In this document: positions 1 through 9,105 of the stretch, in pieces | Layout: the number at the start of each line of letters is the position of its first letter | How positions within the stretch are numbered: the stretch's first letter is position 1 | NCBI GenBank assembly: GCA_963705635.1 | Contig: CAVPKH010000001.1 | Coordinates: 558,001-622,000 of the forward strand | Direction: 5' to 3' | Source of the DNA: VRUE01 sp963705635 | Lineage (GTDB): Bacteria > Actinomycetota > Thermoleophilia > Solirubrobacterales > 70-9 | Length of the DNA: 64,000 nucleotides | Position numbers and translations under genes: made by a program | The notes under the pieces: generated by a model | Told to the model about the DNA's origin: nothing | Database searches by the model: none | The model's input: only the letters and a program-made list of their open reading frames with translations

Positions 1-2511
1 GTAGGGGCGATCGCCGCGGCGACCGGAGGGTCGACATCGTGCGCTGTCACCGGTGGCGCAAAGGTCAAATGCTGGGGAGAGCAGAATGATGTCTCCTCCC
101 CGACCGAGATTGCCGGCCTCGCGGGCGTCACTGGTATTGGCGTGGGCGGCAATCATTCCTGCGCGCTCGCCACCCAGATGGGCAAGGTTTGGTGCTGGGG
201 AGATAACGAAGACGGTCAGCTTGGCGACGGGACCACGACCGATCGGGACGAGCCTGTGGGAGCCTCCGGTCTCGCGACCGCGACCGCGATCGCCCTCGGC
301 GATCTCCATGCCTGTGCCGTGATCGAAACCGGGACGGTCAAGTGCTGGGGAGACAACCAACACGGCCAGCTGGGCGACGGCACGACGACCGAGCGGCACG
401 CCCCCGTAGACGTCACTGGCGTCTCCGGAGCGATCGAGGTCACCGCGGGCGCGAGCTTTACCTGCGCCCTGACCGAAGGAGGCAAGGTCTGGTGCTGGGG
501 CAACAACGAACACGGCCAGCTGGGCGACGGGACCACCGCCGACAGGCATAGCCCGGTCCAAGTCGTCGGGCTGCCGCCCGCGGTCGAAATCGCGGCGGGC
601 GGAGATCACGCCTGCGCGATCACCGAAGCGCTCGAGGTCTGGTGCTGGGGCAACAACGAACACGGCCAGCTCGGCGACGACACGACCACCGAGCGGCACA
701 GCCCGGTCGAAGTCGCCGGTCTCTCTGGAGCAGCCCAGATCACCTCCGGGGCCAACCACACCTGCGTGATAGGGACCGCAGCGTATGGACTTTTCTGGTG
801 CTGGGGCAACAACGAACACGGCCAGCTGGGCGACGGCACGAAGACCGAGCGGCATGCCCCCGCCATGGTCCGGTTCCTGGCTGAAAGCTCGATGCTCGCC
901 GCGGGCGGAGCGCATACCTGCGCCGTCCTGCGCTCGGGCCTCGTCGAATGCTGGGGCAACAACGAACACGGCCAGCTGGGCGACGGCACCAATGCCCAGC
1001 AGAGCAGCCCGGTCGACGCTCCGGTCGAACAGCAGGGCCAGAGGGTCTTCGTCCAGACGATCGACAACCTTACGCTTGGTGAACCTGACTTCCGGCTCGA
1101 GGCCAGGTCGACTTCCAATCTCGACGTCACCTATACGTCGCTGACTCCGGACGTCTGCACGATCGTCTCCCGCGAAGTCCATCTCGTCGGCCTCGGGGAA
1201 TGCAAGGTGGAGTCAGAACAGGCGGGCAACCTCAGATACGCCGCTGCCATCCCAGTCGAGCGTCGCTTTCAGGTCGGACTGACCCCCGGGACGGGGGCGA
1301 TATCGGGTCGAGTCACCAAGGAAGGCGGCGAACACGACCCTCTACCCCAGATCCTCGTCTGTGCGCTTCAAGATGAAGAGGAAGAGGATGGGGAAGGCCA
1401 GCATTGCGCACTCACCGACGCGGAAGGTAGATACATCATCGCGAACCTGCCAGTAGGCGTGTACTACGTTGAATTCTGGCCGCGATATTCGGGTGCCGGT
1501 TACGTGTTCGAGTACTACGAAAACACGCTGTCCTGGTCACACGCAAAACCAGTCGAAGTCATGGAAGACCTGGCGCAAGGAGTCGACGCTGAACTCACGG
1601 ATGGCGGCGAAATAGGCGGCAAGGTTACCGCTGCCTCAGACGGTGAACCGCTCGGCGATGTCCTCGTCTGCGCCGAAGACACCAGCCAAGAATTTGAAGA
1701 ATGCGAAGACACCGGCGTGGACGGCACCTACAGGATCCAAGGTCTGGTCAAAGACAAATACGCAGTCTCGTTTCTAGTGCCCGAAGGCGAAGGCTTTCGG
1801 AGCCAGGTCTACAAAGGCAAACCGGATCCGAGTGAAGCCGACCTCGTTCAGGTCGCGACCGGGGGAACGGTCGGAAATGTCAATGCCGCCCTTGAGCCGG
1901 AAGCGACCGTCACCGGGCACGTCAGCGACGCTTCGACCTCCGGCGGCCTCGGCGAAATCGAAGTCTGCGCCTTCGAGCTCACCGGGTTCGAATTCGAAGT
2001 TTGCGAACTTACCGAACCGACGGGTACGTACACGCTGACAGATCTACCCGCCGGAAAATACAAGATCGGTTTCTTTCCGGAACCCTTGCCCGAAGAAGAA
2101 GAGGAAGCTGAGAGTAGTCCCTTCCCCATTCAGTACTGGGACGATAAGCCGAGCTGGGAATCCGCCGACATCCTGACTCTTGGTCTCGGCACGACTGGGG
2201 GGATCGACGCGAGACTGGGTTCCTCGTCGACGCCGCCGATGGTGCAGCCGGTGACTCCTAATCCTGTCGTAACTATCCCGCCACAGTCGGTTGCACGGAA
2301 GCATTGTCCGGCCGGGAAGAAGCGCAAGAAAATCGGTGGCAAGAAACGCTGTGTAAGGTCGCGCAAGCGAGGGCATCACAAGCATCGGCATCGGAGACTT
2401 TCACGGGCACGACCTCGATCGAGGACGGCAGCCCCTCTACGAGTGGACCCCCGCGATCAAATGCGGGACGGCATGCGGTCTCGGCGTTGGCGTCGTGGTC
2501 GTCACCGCTAG
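1..2511 (+). CDS. RCC1-repeat secreted/surface protein, 5' end outside window
   Basis: The reading frame is open from base 1, so the true start lies upstream; 836 residues are visible. The first ~340 residues contain seven RCC1-type blades with a CWGxNxxGQLGDGT core, which normally close into a beta-propeller. Three regions resembling carboxypeptidase-regulatory or Cna-B beta-sandwich repeats follow, each with a GxYxxxxLPxGxY-like core. A Pro-rich linker leads to a strongly basic tail with a CPAGKKRKK motif and many His/Arg/Lys residues, a type of tail often seen on secreted Solirubrobacterales proteins. The probable role is extracellular protein or carbohydrate contact; no catalytic motif is seen. 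Paired cysteines in each blade would fit oxidised, secreted folding. The signal peptide is not in the window. Function is inferred only from the repeat type. Confidence 0.8.
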   Translation, partial: VGAIAAATGGSTSCAVTGGAKVKCWGEQNDVSSPTEIAGLAGVTGIGVGGNHSCALATQMGKVWCWGDNEDGQLGDGTTTDRDEPVGASGLATATAIALGDLHACAVIETGTVKCWGDNQHGQLGDGTTTERHAPVDVTGVSGAIEVTAGASFTCALTEGGKVWCWGNNEHGQLGDGTTADRHSPVQVVGLPPAVEIAAGGDHACAITEALEVWCWGNNEHGQLGDDTTTERHSPVEVAGLSGAAQITSGANHTCVIGTAAYGLFWCWGNNEHGQLGDGTKTERHAPAMVRFLAESSMLAAGGAHTCAVLRSGLVECWGNNEHGQLGDGTNAQQSSPVDAPVEQQGQRVFVQTIDNLTLGEPDFRLEARSTSNLDVTYTSLTPDVCTIVSREVHLVGLGECKVESEQAGNLRYAAAIPVERRFQVGLTPGTGAISGRVTKEGGEHDPLPQILVCALQDEEEEDGEGQHCALTDAEGRYIIANLPVGVYYVEFWPRYSGAGYVFEYYENTLSWSHAKPVEVMEDLAQGVDAELTDGGEIGGKVTAASDGEPLGDVLVCAEDTSQEFEECEDTGVDGTYRIQGLVKDKYAVSFLVPEGEGFRSQVYKGKPDPSEADLVQVATGGTVGNVNAALEPEATVTGHVSDASTSGGLGEIEVCAFELTGFEFEVCELTEPTGTYTLTDLPAGKYKIGFFPEPLPEEEEEAESSPFPIQYWDDKPSWESADILTLGLGTTGGIDARLGSSSTPPMVQPVTPNPVVTIPPQSVARKHCPAGKKRKKIGGKKRCVRSRKRGHHKHRHRRLSRARPRSRTAAPLRVDPRDQMRDGMRSRRWRRGRHR
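70..990 (+). repeat. Tandem 150-bp coding repeats (RCC1 blades)
   Basis: Units beginning TGCTGGGG occur at about 70, 193, 343, 493, 643, 799 and 949, a spacing of ~150 bp. The copies at 493, 643, 799 and 949 are nearly identical over the ~38 bases that encode the CWGNNEHGQLGDG core, while the stretches between them have diverged. This pattern suggests recent blade duplication or gene conversion. Confidence 0.85.
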
Positions 2512-2936
2512 GATTCGCGTGCCCCGAGGGGTGCCGGGAATGGGGCAGTCTCGAACACTGCTGGCGTCGCAAGGCGCTCGTGGATCCGACTCCAACCCCC
2601 TCCGCTTTGTAGGGCGCATAGCGCCGACCGAGCACACTGGCTCGCCTCCTGCGCGATATAGCTGAGGTCTCACCGAGCCTTAACGCCGTCGGTTCGTAGC
2701 AGAAGAAGCGTGACAAGCCAGCCGAGCGCATCAACGCTCTCGAATCCTTGTGGAATCAGAGCAGATCCGTCTGTCCTCCTTTCCGAGATCAGATTGACGC
2801 ACTGGTGAGCCACGAAAGCTGCACTGCGAGCGATTTGGCCCATGAATGGGTCAATGGCGATTGAACTCTCCCATCGCAGGTAGGCAGCAGGCGCAGGCCG
2901 GGCCACAAACAGTGCTACCGAGCGGATTCAGGGCTA
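2512..2936. other. Intergenic stretch without recognisable gene
   Basis: No reading frame here has the codon pattern, ribosome-binding site or homology expected of a gene, and no clear hairpin or promoter stands out. It separates the RCC1-repeat gene from the tRNA-Val pair on the other strand. Confidence 0.5.
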
Positions 2937-2990
2937 TGGCTCGGCCGGGTACGACCAGCGACCTCTTGCGTGTTAGGCGAGCGCTCCCAG
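2937..2990 (-). pseudogene. Decayed tRNA-Val copy
   Basis: This stretch aligns with the intact tRNA-Val at 3037-3108 through the 3' acceptor strand, T-arm, variable region, anticodon arm and into the D-arm, with point changes and small gaps. The T-loop has lost a base and the 5' acceptor strand is missing, so it cannot fold as a full tRNA. The anticodon loop would read AAC in place of CAC. It may be a remnant of a tandem duplication or of an integration event at the tRNA. Confidence 0.65.
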
Positions 2991-3036
2991 GTCTGCCCGC
3001 ATGGCACCGCAATCCCAGCTGTGAAGCCGTTTTCGA

Positions 3037-3108
3037 TGGGCGCGGCTGGGTTCGAACCAGCGACCTCTCGCGTGTGAGGCGAGCGCTCTCCCACTGAGCT
3101 ACGCGCCC
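3037..3108 (-). tRNA. tRNA-Val (anticodon CAC)
   Basis: On the minus strand a complete 72-nt cloverleaf can be drawn. It has a 7-bp acceptor stem (GGGCGCG with CGCGCCC), a 4-bp D-stem, an anticodon arm with loop CTCACAC and a T-arm with TTCGAAC. The discriminator base is A. The terminal CCA is not encoded and would be added after transcription. The anticodon CAC reads the valine codon GUG. Confidence 0.96.
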
Positions 3109-3148
3109 GGGAGAGGGTCAATCATAGGCGTGCGGAGGGGGCTTGGGA

Positions 3149-4366
3149 TCAGGCGGGGGCTGGAGCTGGGGCGGCGTCGGGTGGGGGACCTTCGCCCTGC
3201 TCGGCCATCGCTCGCTTTTGCAGGGCCATGCCGATGAAGGGGAAGATCAGGGTGGAGAGCATGGCGGCGCCGACCAGGCCGGCTGAGGTCGAGGTGCGCA
3301 TCTTGCCGGCGTCGACCGCGATCGTCGTGATCGCGACCACGAGGGGGAGCTCGGTGGCGCTGAAGAAGGCGAGGGCGCGGCGCTCGGTGGCGCTCAGCAC
3401 CTTGCGGTAGAGCAGCATCGCCGGGGCGCCGCGGACGACCAGGAAGAGGGCGAAGAAGAGGGCCATCTTGGCCAGGGCCTCGGCTGAGCCGAGGGCGCCG
3501 AGGTCGAACTCGAGGCCGCTGGTGATGAAGAAGAAGGGGACGAAGAAGCCGAAGCCGATCGCGGTCAGCTTCGACTCGAAGATCTGCAGCTCGTGGCCTT
3601 TGAGGGCGGCGCGGGTGATCATCCCGGCGACGAAGCCGCCGAGCAGGACGTCGAGGCCGAGCTTGCTTGCCAGCAGCACGAGGCCGAAGACGAGGACCAC
3701 CGTTATCCGCACCGCGAGCTGACTGCTCGCCTCGAAGGTTTTCTCGAGCGCCGGCCAGCCGCGCCAGGCGAGCCTGACCGAGGCGAGGGCGACCGCGAGG
3801 GCGAGGGCGACGAAGGCGACCAGGATCGCCGCCTCGTGCAGGGGGCTGGAGGTGGTGAGCACGAGGGTGACGAGCAGGATCGGGCCGAACTCGCCGGCGC
3901 CGCCCGCCGCCAGCAGGTAGGTGCCAAAGCGGGTTTTCAGCCCGCCGCTGTCTTTGAGGATCGGGATCAGCGTGCCGATCGCGGTCGTTGCCAGGGCCGA
4001 GCCGGTGTAGAGGAAGGAGACGACGATGCCGGCGGCGGCGAGCGCTCCGCCGATCCCGTAGGCCAGCGCGACCGACATCGCCCAGCCGAGCGCTCCCAGC
4101 TTCAGCGGTGCGCCCTTGATTCGCTCGAAGTCGATCTCGTAGCCGGCGAAGTAGAAGAGCATCCCCAATCCCAGGTTGGAGAAGAAGTCGATGAAGTCGG
4201 AAGAGCGGGCGAGGTCGAGGACTTCCGGGCCGACGACGATTCCGAGCATCAGCTCCAGCACCACCACCGGGGGCGCCATTCCCTTCGGCACGACCGCAAC
4301 CGTGATCGCGGCAATGGCCGCGATCAGGACGATGACGAAGAAGGAGGAGGTGTCGACGTCGATCAC
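3149..4366 (-). CDS. Cation:proton antiporter, CPA2 (KefB/NapA-like) family
   Basis: This 405-residue membrane protein has about 11-12 hydrophobic segments and is organised like the transport domain of CPA2 monovalent cation/H+ exchangers. Family-like stretches include GMLFYFAGYEID near residue 70 and TTAIGTLIPILKDSG near 125-140. There is no C-terminal RCK/TrkA-N domain; the protein ends in a short Ala/Pro-rich tail, so any nucleotide control would need a partner. It would exchange Na+ or K+ for H+ across the cytoplasmic membrane for pH or salt balance. It is a single gene, divergent from the secreted protein at 4477. The exact ion cannot be told from sequence. Confidence 0.85.
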   Translation of the reverse strand: MIDVDTSSFFVIVLIAAIAAITVAVVPKGMAPPVVVLELMLGIVVGPEVLDLARSSDFIDFFSNLGLGMLFYFAGYEIDFERIKGAPLKLGALGWAMSVALAYGIGGALAAAGIVVSFLYTGSALATTAIGTLIPILKDSGGLKTRFGTYLLAAGGAGEFGPILLVTLVLTTSSPLHEAAILVAFVALALAVALASVRLAWRGWPALEKTFEASSQLAVRITVVLVFGLVLLASKLGLDVLLGGFVAGMITRAALKGHELQIFESKLTAIGFGFFVPFFFITSGLEFDLGALGSAEALAKMALFFALFLVVRGAPAMLLYRKVLSATERRALAFFSATELPLVVAITTIAVDAGKMRTSTSAGLVGAAMLSTLIFPFIGMALQKRAMAEQGEGPPPDAAPAPAPA

Positions 4367-4476
4367 GTGGCGCCGATCCTACGTTCGTCCAAGGGCTTCC
4401 GTGCCGCCATTTCGTCGGGTACCAAGAATTCAGTAGTGCCTGTTTGGGCGAAACGACGAGTCAACGGAGGATCCTG

Positions 4477-5562
4477 ATGCGCTCTGCACTTTCCCGCCGC
4501 ACCGCTGTTGTCGCCGCGGTATTCCTCGCCGGCATCCTGCTGACCCTGCCGGCTGTGGCTGGCGCCGCGAGCAGCAAGTACCCGCCCGCGGCGGCTGCAC
4601 GCGGCTTCGACGGTGGCCTTGCCGGCTGGACCTCCTCCTCGAGCACCGACGGTGCCTGCCTGCCGCCGCTGCTCTGCGCCAGCGTCGACAACTCCTTTCA
4701 AGGATCCGGCGGAGCCGATGACGGCGGCTTCGTCCGCTCCTCCTACACCGGCGTGGTTGGGGCGATGGCGGTTGCGGGAACTGCGACCGCCGTTTGGCAG
4801 AGCCCGGCCTTCACCTACGCCGGCGCCGCCGGCGCCTCGCCCACGGCGGTGAGCTTCGCGCTCGACCGCCGCGCCAGCGTCGATCAGCTGCTCGCCGTGG
4901 ACGGCAACTCGGCCCAGTACTCGGTGCAGCTCATCGACCTCACGGAAGGCGGGGAGGCCTTGACCCTGATCGCGCCAGCGACGCTGGCCGGCGCTCGCTC
5001 CTGGACCAACGTCAGCCGTGGCTCGATCGACCCAGGCAGCCTCACCGCCGGCCATGACTACCGGATCCAGATCACCAGCCGCTACACCAGCGGCACCAGC
5101 GTTCTGGCCAGCGGCAGCGCCGACTACGACAACGTCGTGCTCGCAGCGACGACTGGCCGCGGCGGTGCCGGCAACGGTAACGGTGATGGCGCGGGCTCCG
5201 GCAAAAACGCCGGCGCCCTGAGCTCGCAACGGCTGGAGGACCTGCTGCGCGGGGCGACGCCCGGCACGGCGACGCTGGGGGGCAACGGCAAGCGCCTCTT
5301 CGTCCGGGTCAAGTGCCCGCGCAAGGTCGGTCGTACCTGCCGCACCTCCGTGCAGGGGCTGCTGAAGAAGGGGCGCCCGGCGACAAAGAGGCGCAGCGTC
5401 CGCCTGCGCAGCGGCAAGGCCAAGCTGATCGCGCTGCCGGTCAAGCCGAAGGCGAGCAAGCAGCTGGCAACGCGCAAGCGCCTGCTGGTCCGCCAGAAGG
5501 TCCGCGCCGGCAAGGCGACGGCGACCCTCTTCAAGTCACGCCGGCTGATCCGGCGTGACTGA
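4477..5562 (+). CDS. Secreted protein with beta-sandwich-like domain and basic C-terminal module
   Basis: The start is ATG at 4477, preceded by GGAGG about 7 nt upstream; a possible start at 4444 lacks this. The 361-residue protein begins with an Arg-containing n-region and a hydrophobic core (AVVAAVFLAGILLTLP) ending in AGAAS, a typical signal peptide. Residues ~35-220 look like an all-beta ligand-binding domain with GFDGGLAGWTS and DYDNVVLA-like edges. A Gly/Asn linker follows, then an Arg/Lys-rich domain of ~110 residues with two cysteines. Repeating modules of this basic kind end many secreted proteins in this lineage. Its role is unknown; it may bind the cell wall or carbohydrate. Confidence 0.7.
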   Translation: MRSALSRRTAVVAAVFLAGILLTLPAVAGAASSKYPPAAAARGFDGGLAGWTSSSSTDGACLPPLLCASVDNSFQGSGGADDGGFVRSSYTGVVGAMAVAGTATAVWQSPAFTYAGAAGASPTAVSFALDRRASVDQLLAVDGNSAQYSVQLIDLTEGGEALTLIAPATLAGARSWTNVSRGSIDPGSLTAGHDYRIQITSRYTSGTSVLASGSADYDNVVLAATTGRGGAGNGNGDGAGSGKNAGALSSQRLEDLLRGATPGTATLGGNGKRLFVRVKCPRKVGRTCRTSVQGLLKKGRPATKRRSVRLRSGKAKLIALPVKPKASKQLATRKRLLVRQKVRAGKATATLFKSRRLIRRD

Positions 5563-5589
5563 CCGCCCGCGGATGGATACGATGGTCGC

Positions 5590-5862
5590 GGACCGTGCTA
5601 GGCGGGGAATCAGCGGTGCCTTGTAACCCGCAATCCGCTCTAGCGGGGCCGAAACCTGTTCCGAGGGACTGGCCGTCGGGGTCAGTGCGCTGCGGGCGGT
5701 GTTGACGGCCGGGTCCTGCGCGACGTGGGCACGCGAATCAGGTCAGGTCCGGAAGGAAGCAGCCTTAAGCGGATGCCGCGGGTGCCGCAGGAGAGCCCGG
5801 CTCGAGCCAAACGCGACGGACACGCCCGGTGACCATGTTTCGAAGAGCGGGGCGCACGGTCC
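5590..5862 (+). ncRNA. ffs: Signal recognition particle RNA, large bacterial type
   Basis: Ends 5590-5598 and 5854-5862 are perfectly complementary (GGACCGTGC with GCACGGTCC), closing a ~273-nt RNA. The 5' part carries a UGUAAC element in an Alu-like region near 5620. The strongly conserved SRP54-binding hairpin, with CCGGAAGGAAGCAGCC, is at 5749-5764. The length and the Alu-like region mark the long form found in many Gram-positive bacteria. The RNA joins Ffh and FtsY in targeting membrane proteins. It lies between a secreted-protein gene and a convergent ABC exporter. Confidence 0.93.
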
Positions 5863-5875
5863 ATATCTTCGCCAT

Positions 5876-5921
5876 CGAGCTCGCACTTTGTCTGGCATCG
5901 CGCCGACCAAGTGCGAGCTCG
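5876..5921. terminator. Hairpin between convergent ffs and ABC exporter
   Basis: A perfect 13-bp inverted repeat (CGAGCTCGCACTT and its complement) with a 20-nt loop lies between two converging transcription units. There is no long T-run. It could end transcription from both sides. Confidence 0.65.
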
Positions 5922-5934
5922 GCCGGGAAAGCGC

Positions 5935-6702
5935 TCAGTCGATCAGGCGGTTGTGCATGCGGCTGACCGCGATGCGCCAGGTGAGCAGGGCGAAGCCGAC
6001 CAGGAAGGCGAAGCGGGCGAGGTCGACCGCCTCGAAGCCGAAGGCGCCGCCGCGGACCAGTTCGACCAGCTGTAGCAGCGGGTTGAGCTGGGCGACGACC
6101 TGGACGCCCTGGGGCAGGCCGTCGATCGGGAAGAAGGTGCCGGCGACGAGGAAGAGGGGCGTGATGCAGAGGGCGGTCACGTAGTTGAACTGGTCGATCT
6201 TGGCGACGGTCGCCGCCATCGCGATGCCGAAGCCGGCGAAGCCGAGCGCGGTGACGAAGCAGAAGAGCGGCACCAGCAGCATTCCCCAGGCGGGGTCGAG
6301 GCCGAAGCCGATCGTGACCAGCAGCGGGACGCAGCCATAGATGCCGGCGCGCAGGCCGATCCAGAGCATCTCCGCCGTGACCAGCTCCTCGACGTCGACC
6401 GGGGCGGCGAGGATCGCGTCGTAGGTGTTCTGGAAGCGGTGCTTGACGAAGGTGCCGAACATCGCCGGCAGGGCGCTGGAGAAGATCACCGCGGTCGCGA
6501 CCATGCCGGTGCCGACGAACTCGATGTAGGGGACGCCGTCGACTTCGTCGACGAGGGTCGCGCTCAGGCCGAGCCCGAAGGCGAGCAGGTAGACGATCGG
6601 CTCGAGGAGGCTGGAGAAGGTCGTCCCCTTCCAGTACGTGCGGAAGTTGGCCACCTCGCGGCTCATCACGCCGGCGATCGCCGCCGGTTCGAGCCGCCTC
6701 AC
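5935..6702 (-). CDS. ABC-2 type exporter permease (NodJ/DrrB-like)
   Basis: The start chosen is GTG at 6702, with GGAGG just upstream, giving 255 residues. Six hydrophobic segments and the ABC-2 permease pattern are present, including FSSLLEPIVYLLAFGLGLS near the N-terminus and a late LVAGTFFPIDGLP segment before the last membrane helix. It should pair with the ATPase encoded immediately upstream to export a lipid, drug or polysaccharide. In the DNA as given, the ATPase frame runs into this frame without a stop. A TGA in another frame overlaps this GTG, which is the expected GTGA junction. The permease itself shows no frameshift. Confidence 0.82.
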   Translation of the reverse strand: MRRLEPAAIAGVMSREVANFRTYWKGTTFSSLLEPIVYLLAFGLGLSATLVDEVDGVPYIEFVGTGMVATAVIFSSALPAMFGTFVKHRFQNTYDAILAAPVDVEELVTAEMLWIGLRAGIYGCVPLLVTIGFGLDPAWGMLLVPLFCFVTALGFAGFGIAMAATVAKIDQFNYVTALCITPLFLVAGTFFPIDGLPQGVQVVAQLNPLLQLVELVRGGAFGFEAVDLARFAFLVGFALLTWRIAVSRMHNRLID

Positions 6703-7590
6703 TCGGCCTCCTCGCCCGGTCAGCATCACGAAGACGTCCTCGAGCGAGGCGGCGCGGATGATCGCGTCCTCGGGCACGGCGCCGTTGGCGGCGCCCTCGG
6801 AGCCGACGATCGCGATCGCCGGGCCCGGCCGGGCGGACCTCGAGCCCGTGCGCCTCGGCGGTCTGCCCGCGCCTCGGCCAGCCGGTCGGGCGGCCCGTAG
6901 ACCTCGGCGGTCTGGACGCCGGCGTGCTCGGCGATCAGCTCCGCCGGCTTGCCGCGGCGATGATCCTTCCCCTGCGCATCACCGCGACCTCGTCGGCGAG
7001 GCGCTCGGCCTCCTCGATGTAGTGGGTCGACATCAGGATCGTCGTGCCGCGCGAGCGCAGCTCGCCGATCAGCGTCCAGAGCTCGGTGCGGATCTGCGGG
7101 TCGAGCCCGACCGTCGGCTCGTCGAGCAGGATCAGTTTCGGTTCGTGGACGAGGCCGCGGGCCAGCAGCAGGCGGCGGCGCATGCCGCCGGAGAGCTCGT
7201 CGACGGCGTCGCGGCGGCGCTCGCGCAGGCGGGCGAGGTCGAGCGCCCGGTCGACCGCGGCGGCGACGTCGGGCACGCGGTAGAGGCGGGCGAAGACCGC
7301 CAGGTTGTCCTCGACCGTGACGTCGACGTCGAGGTTGTCGAGCTGGGGGACGACGCCCATCTCGGCGCGGGCGTCCTTGGCGTCGCCGGGCAGCTCGTGG
7401 CCGAGCACGCGCAGCTCGCCCTCGTCGGCGATCGCCTGGCCGGTGAGCAGGCGCATCGTCGTCGACTTGCCGGCGCCGTTGGGCCCGAGCAGGCCGAGGC
7501 AGATGCCCTCGGGCACCTCGAGGTCGAGCCCGTCCACCGCCGTGATCGGGCCGAACGCTTGACCACGCCGTGGAGCTCGATCGCCGCCAT
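6699..7590 (-). pseudogene. ABC exporter ATP-binding subunit (NodI/DrrA-like), multiple frameshifts
   Basis: The product would be a ~300-residue ABC ATPase starting MAAIELHGVVK at 7590. All motifs are present: Walker A GPNGAGKST, signature LSGGMRRR, Walker B LILLDEPTVGLDP, and the switch histidine in STHYIEEAERL. They are split between frames. Single bases appear to be missing at about 7558 (after codon AAG), 6955 (GCGGCAAG where GCGGGCAAG is expected) and 6860. One extra base near 6717 would be needed to end the protein at the TGA that overlaps the permease start. Motif conservation is perfect, which is unusual for an old pseudogene, so read or assembly error is a serious alternative. Confidence 0.8.
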
Positions 7591-7600
7591 CCGCCGATTC

Positions 7601-9038
7601 TCAATGATCGGCGGCCCCGGCGGCGAGCTGGCGCTCCAGCTCGGCCGCGCGGGGGGCGTCGAAAAGGCTCAGGGCGACCGCGGTCGCCACCGAGCGAAGC
7701 GTCGAGACCGCCAGCAGGCGAGGGTCATTGGGCAAGCGCTTGGCGGTCTCGGAGAGGAAGAGCTCGGCAAGCACGGGCAGCTCCCGGCCGCCGGCCGTGC
7801 TCAGCACGCGCAGGATCGAGAGCGTGGCGCTGGCATCGGAGGCACGCTGGTTCCAGTCGGACGGGCTGGGGGTGACGATGACCATGTGGGGCCGGGACTC
7901 GATCAGGCTGCGCGGCAGGTGGTCGGTTTCGGTCGGCACCTCTTCGATGTAGTGGATCCTCACGCCTGACGGTTCGGCCGTGCCCAGGTATCGATCGAAG
8001 GCCGCGCGCGGTGCGATCATCGTCACCGTGAAGCTCTCGGCGCCCGACCTCGGCGAGGTCCTCCATCAGCGCGGGTGCGTTGATGCCGCAGCCGACGATC
8101 GTGAGGCGCAGCGGGCTACCCGTTTTCGCCGCTGCTTTCCAGGCAGCGTCGACGAGCCTGGTGAAGGGCTCGGGGGAGCCATGCTCGGCCACCCAGCCGG
8201 GCAGCTGCTCCAAGGCCGGCGGGCGCGTGATCGCAAGCCGCAGCAGGGCGGAGATGGTGCGATCGCCGACCACCGCGTCCCACTCGGGCGGGAAGAGCTC
8301 CCAGCTGGCGTCGACGTTGCGGCCGCGGCGGAAGAGCAGCCGCACCATCGGCGCTGCGTCCCTCTCCTTGAGGTAGTCGAGCAGGGCGAGGCCGCTCTGG
8401 GTCACCTCGACGTCCGCCGCCTCGGCGGCGACCGGGCCGCTGGTCGACGGCATCAGCAGGATCGCCCGCGCCCGCTCGGCGCCGGCGAGCTCGAAGCCCG
8501 AGTCGCCGGCCGTATCGCCGAAGATGAGGTCGATCTTGAGATTGCCGCCGGCCTCTTCCAGGTCGTCGAGGATCTGCGCCCGCGACTCGCGAGCCGACTC
8601 CGGCGCCAGCACGACGAGTCGCCTCAGCTCCGTCTCCAGCTGCGCCTCGGCGGCGGCCGAGGCGGCCAGCGAGGCGAGGTCGATGCCGCCGACGATGAGC
8701 AGGTGGTCGCGACAGGTCACCGGCCGATCGGACTGGCCGAGGCGCTCCAGCGAGCTGCCGACGACCTCGGCGACGAAGGTGAAGAGCAGGCCGACGAGCA
8801 GGACCAGCCCCGTCACCACCTGGAAGACGCCGATCGTCCTTTCCGCCGCGTCGCTGTCCTCGTGCAGGCTGGAGGGGTCGAGGACGTGGAGGACCGCCGA
8901 CCAGAGCGCCTCACCGAAGTCGTCGAACTGACCGAGGGCGAAGTGGGCGAGCGCAGCGCTGCCCAGAAGCACCAGCGCCACCGTCGAGACCAGCAGCGCG
9001 ACCCGTCCCGGCGTCGTCTCGGTGGCGCGTCTCAGCAT
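7601..9038 (-). pseudogene. CASTOR/POLLUX-like ion channel with RCK domain, one frameshift
   Basis: From ATG 9038 the protein has a membrane helix at residues ~13-35, a pore-like segment containing LWSAVLHVLDPSSL, and a second helix with GLVLLVGLLFTFVAEVV. A Rossmann-type RCK domain begins at HLLIVGGIDLASL. This order and the DPxSL stretch resemble CASTOR/POLLUX (DMI1) type channels. One extra base near 8046 shifts the frame; the C-terminal ~150 residues continue from AESFTVTMIAP in the new frame to 7601. The next gene, the ABC ATPase, starts 10 nt further on, so the three genes probably form an operon. A sequence error would restore a ~478-residue channel. Confidence 0.65.
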
Positions 9039-9040
9039 CA

Positions 9041-9090
9041 GGCGTGTCTGAGTTTATGGGTCCATATGACCCCCTAAGGTCAGACACGCC
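9041..9090. repeat. REP-like palindrome, copy 1
   Basis: Outer arms GGCGTGTCTGA and TCAGACACGCC (11 bp) enclose a centre with GGGTC...GACCC around CATATG. The right half contains CCCCTAAGGTCAGACACGCC, shared with the palindrome at 12542-12594. It sits between the divergent channel and decarboxylase genes, so it may lie in both promoters. Confidence 0.7.
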
Positions 9091-9105
9091 TGGGAGACTG
9101 GCGGC

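Noticed and set aside
70..990. Regular 150-bp repeats considered as a CRISPR-like array
   Set aside because: The units are in one reading frame and code for RCC1 blades; repeats and spacings do not fit CRISPR.
2846..3097. An 83-codon plus-strand frame with a repeated VRRALS-like ending
   Set aside because: Its repeats are the antisense of the tRNA-Val gene and its relic.
5705..5725. GGGTCCTG inside the SRP RNA, similar to the structured repeat
   Set aside because: It lacks the CCTGTC/GCC loop and the closing ACCC arm; similarity is limited to eight bases.
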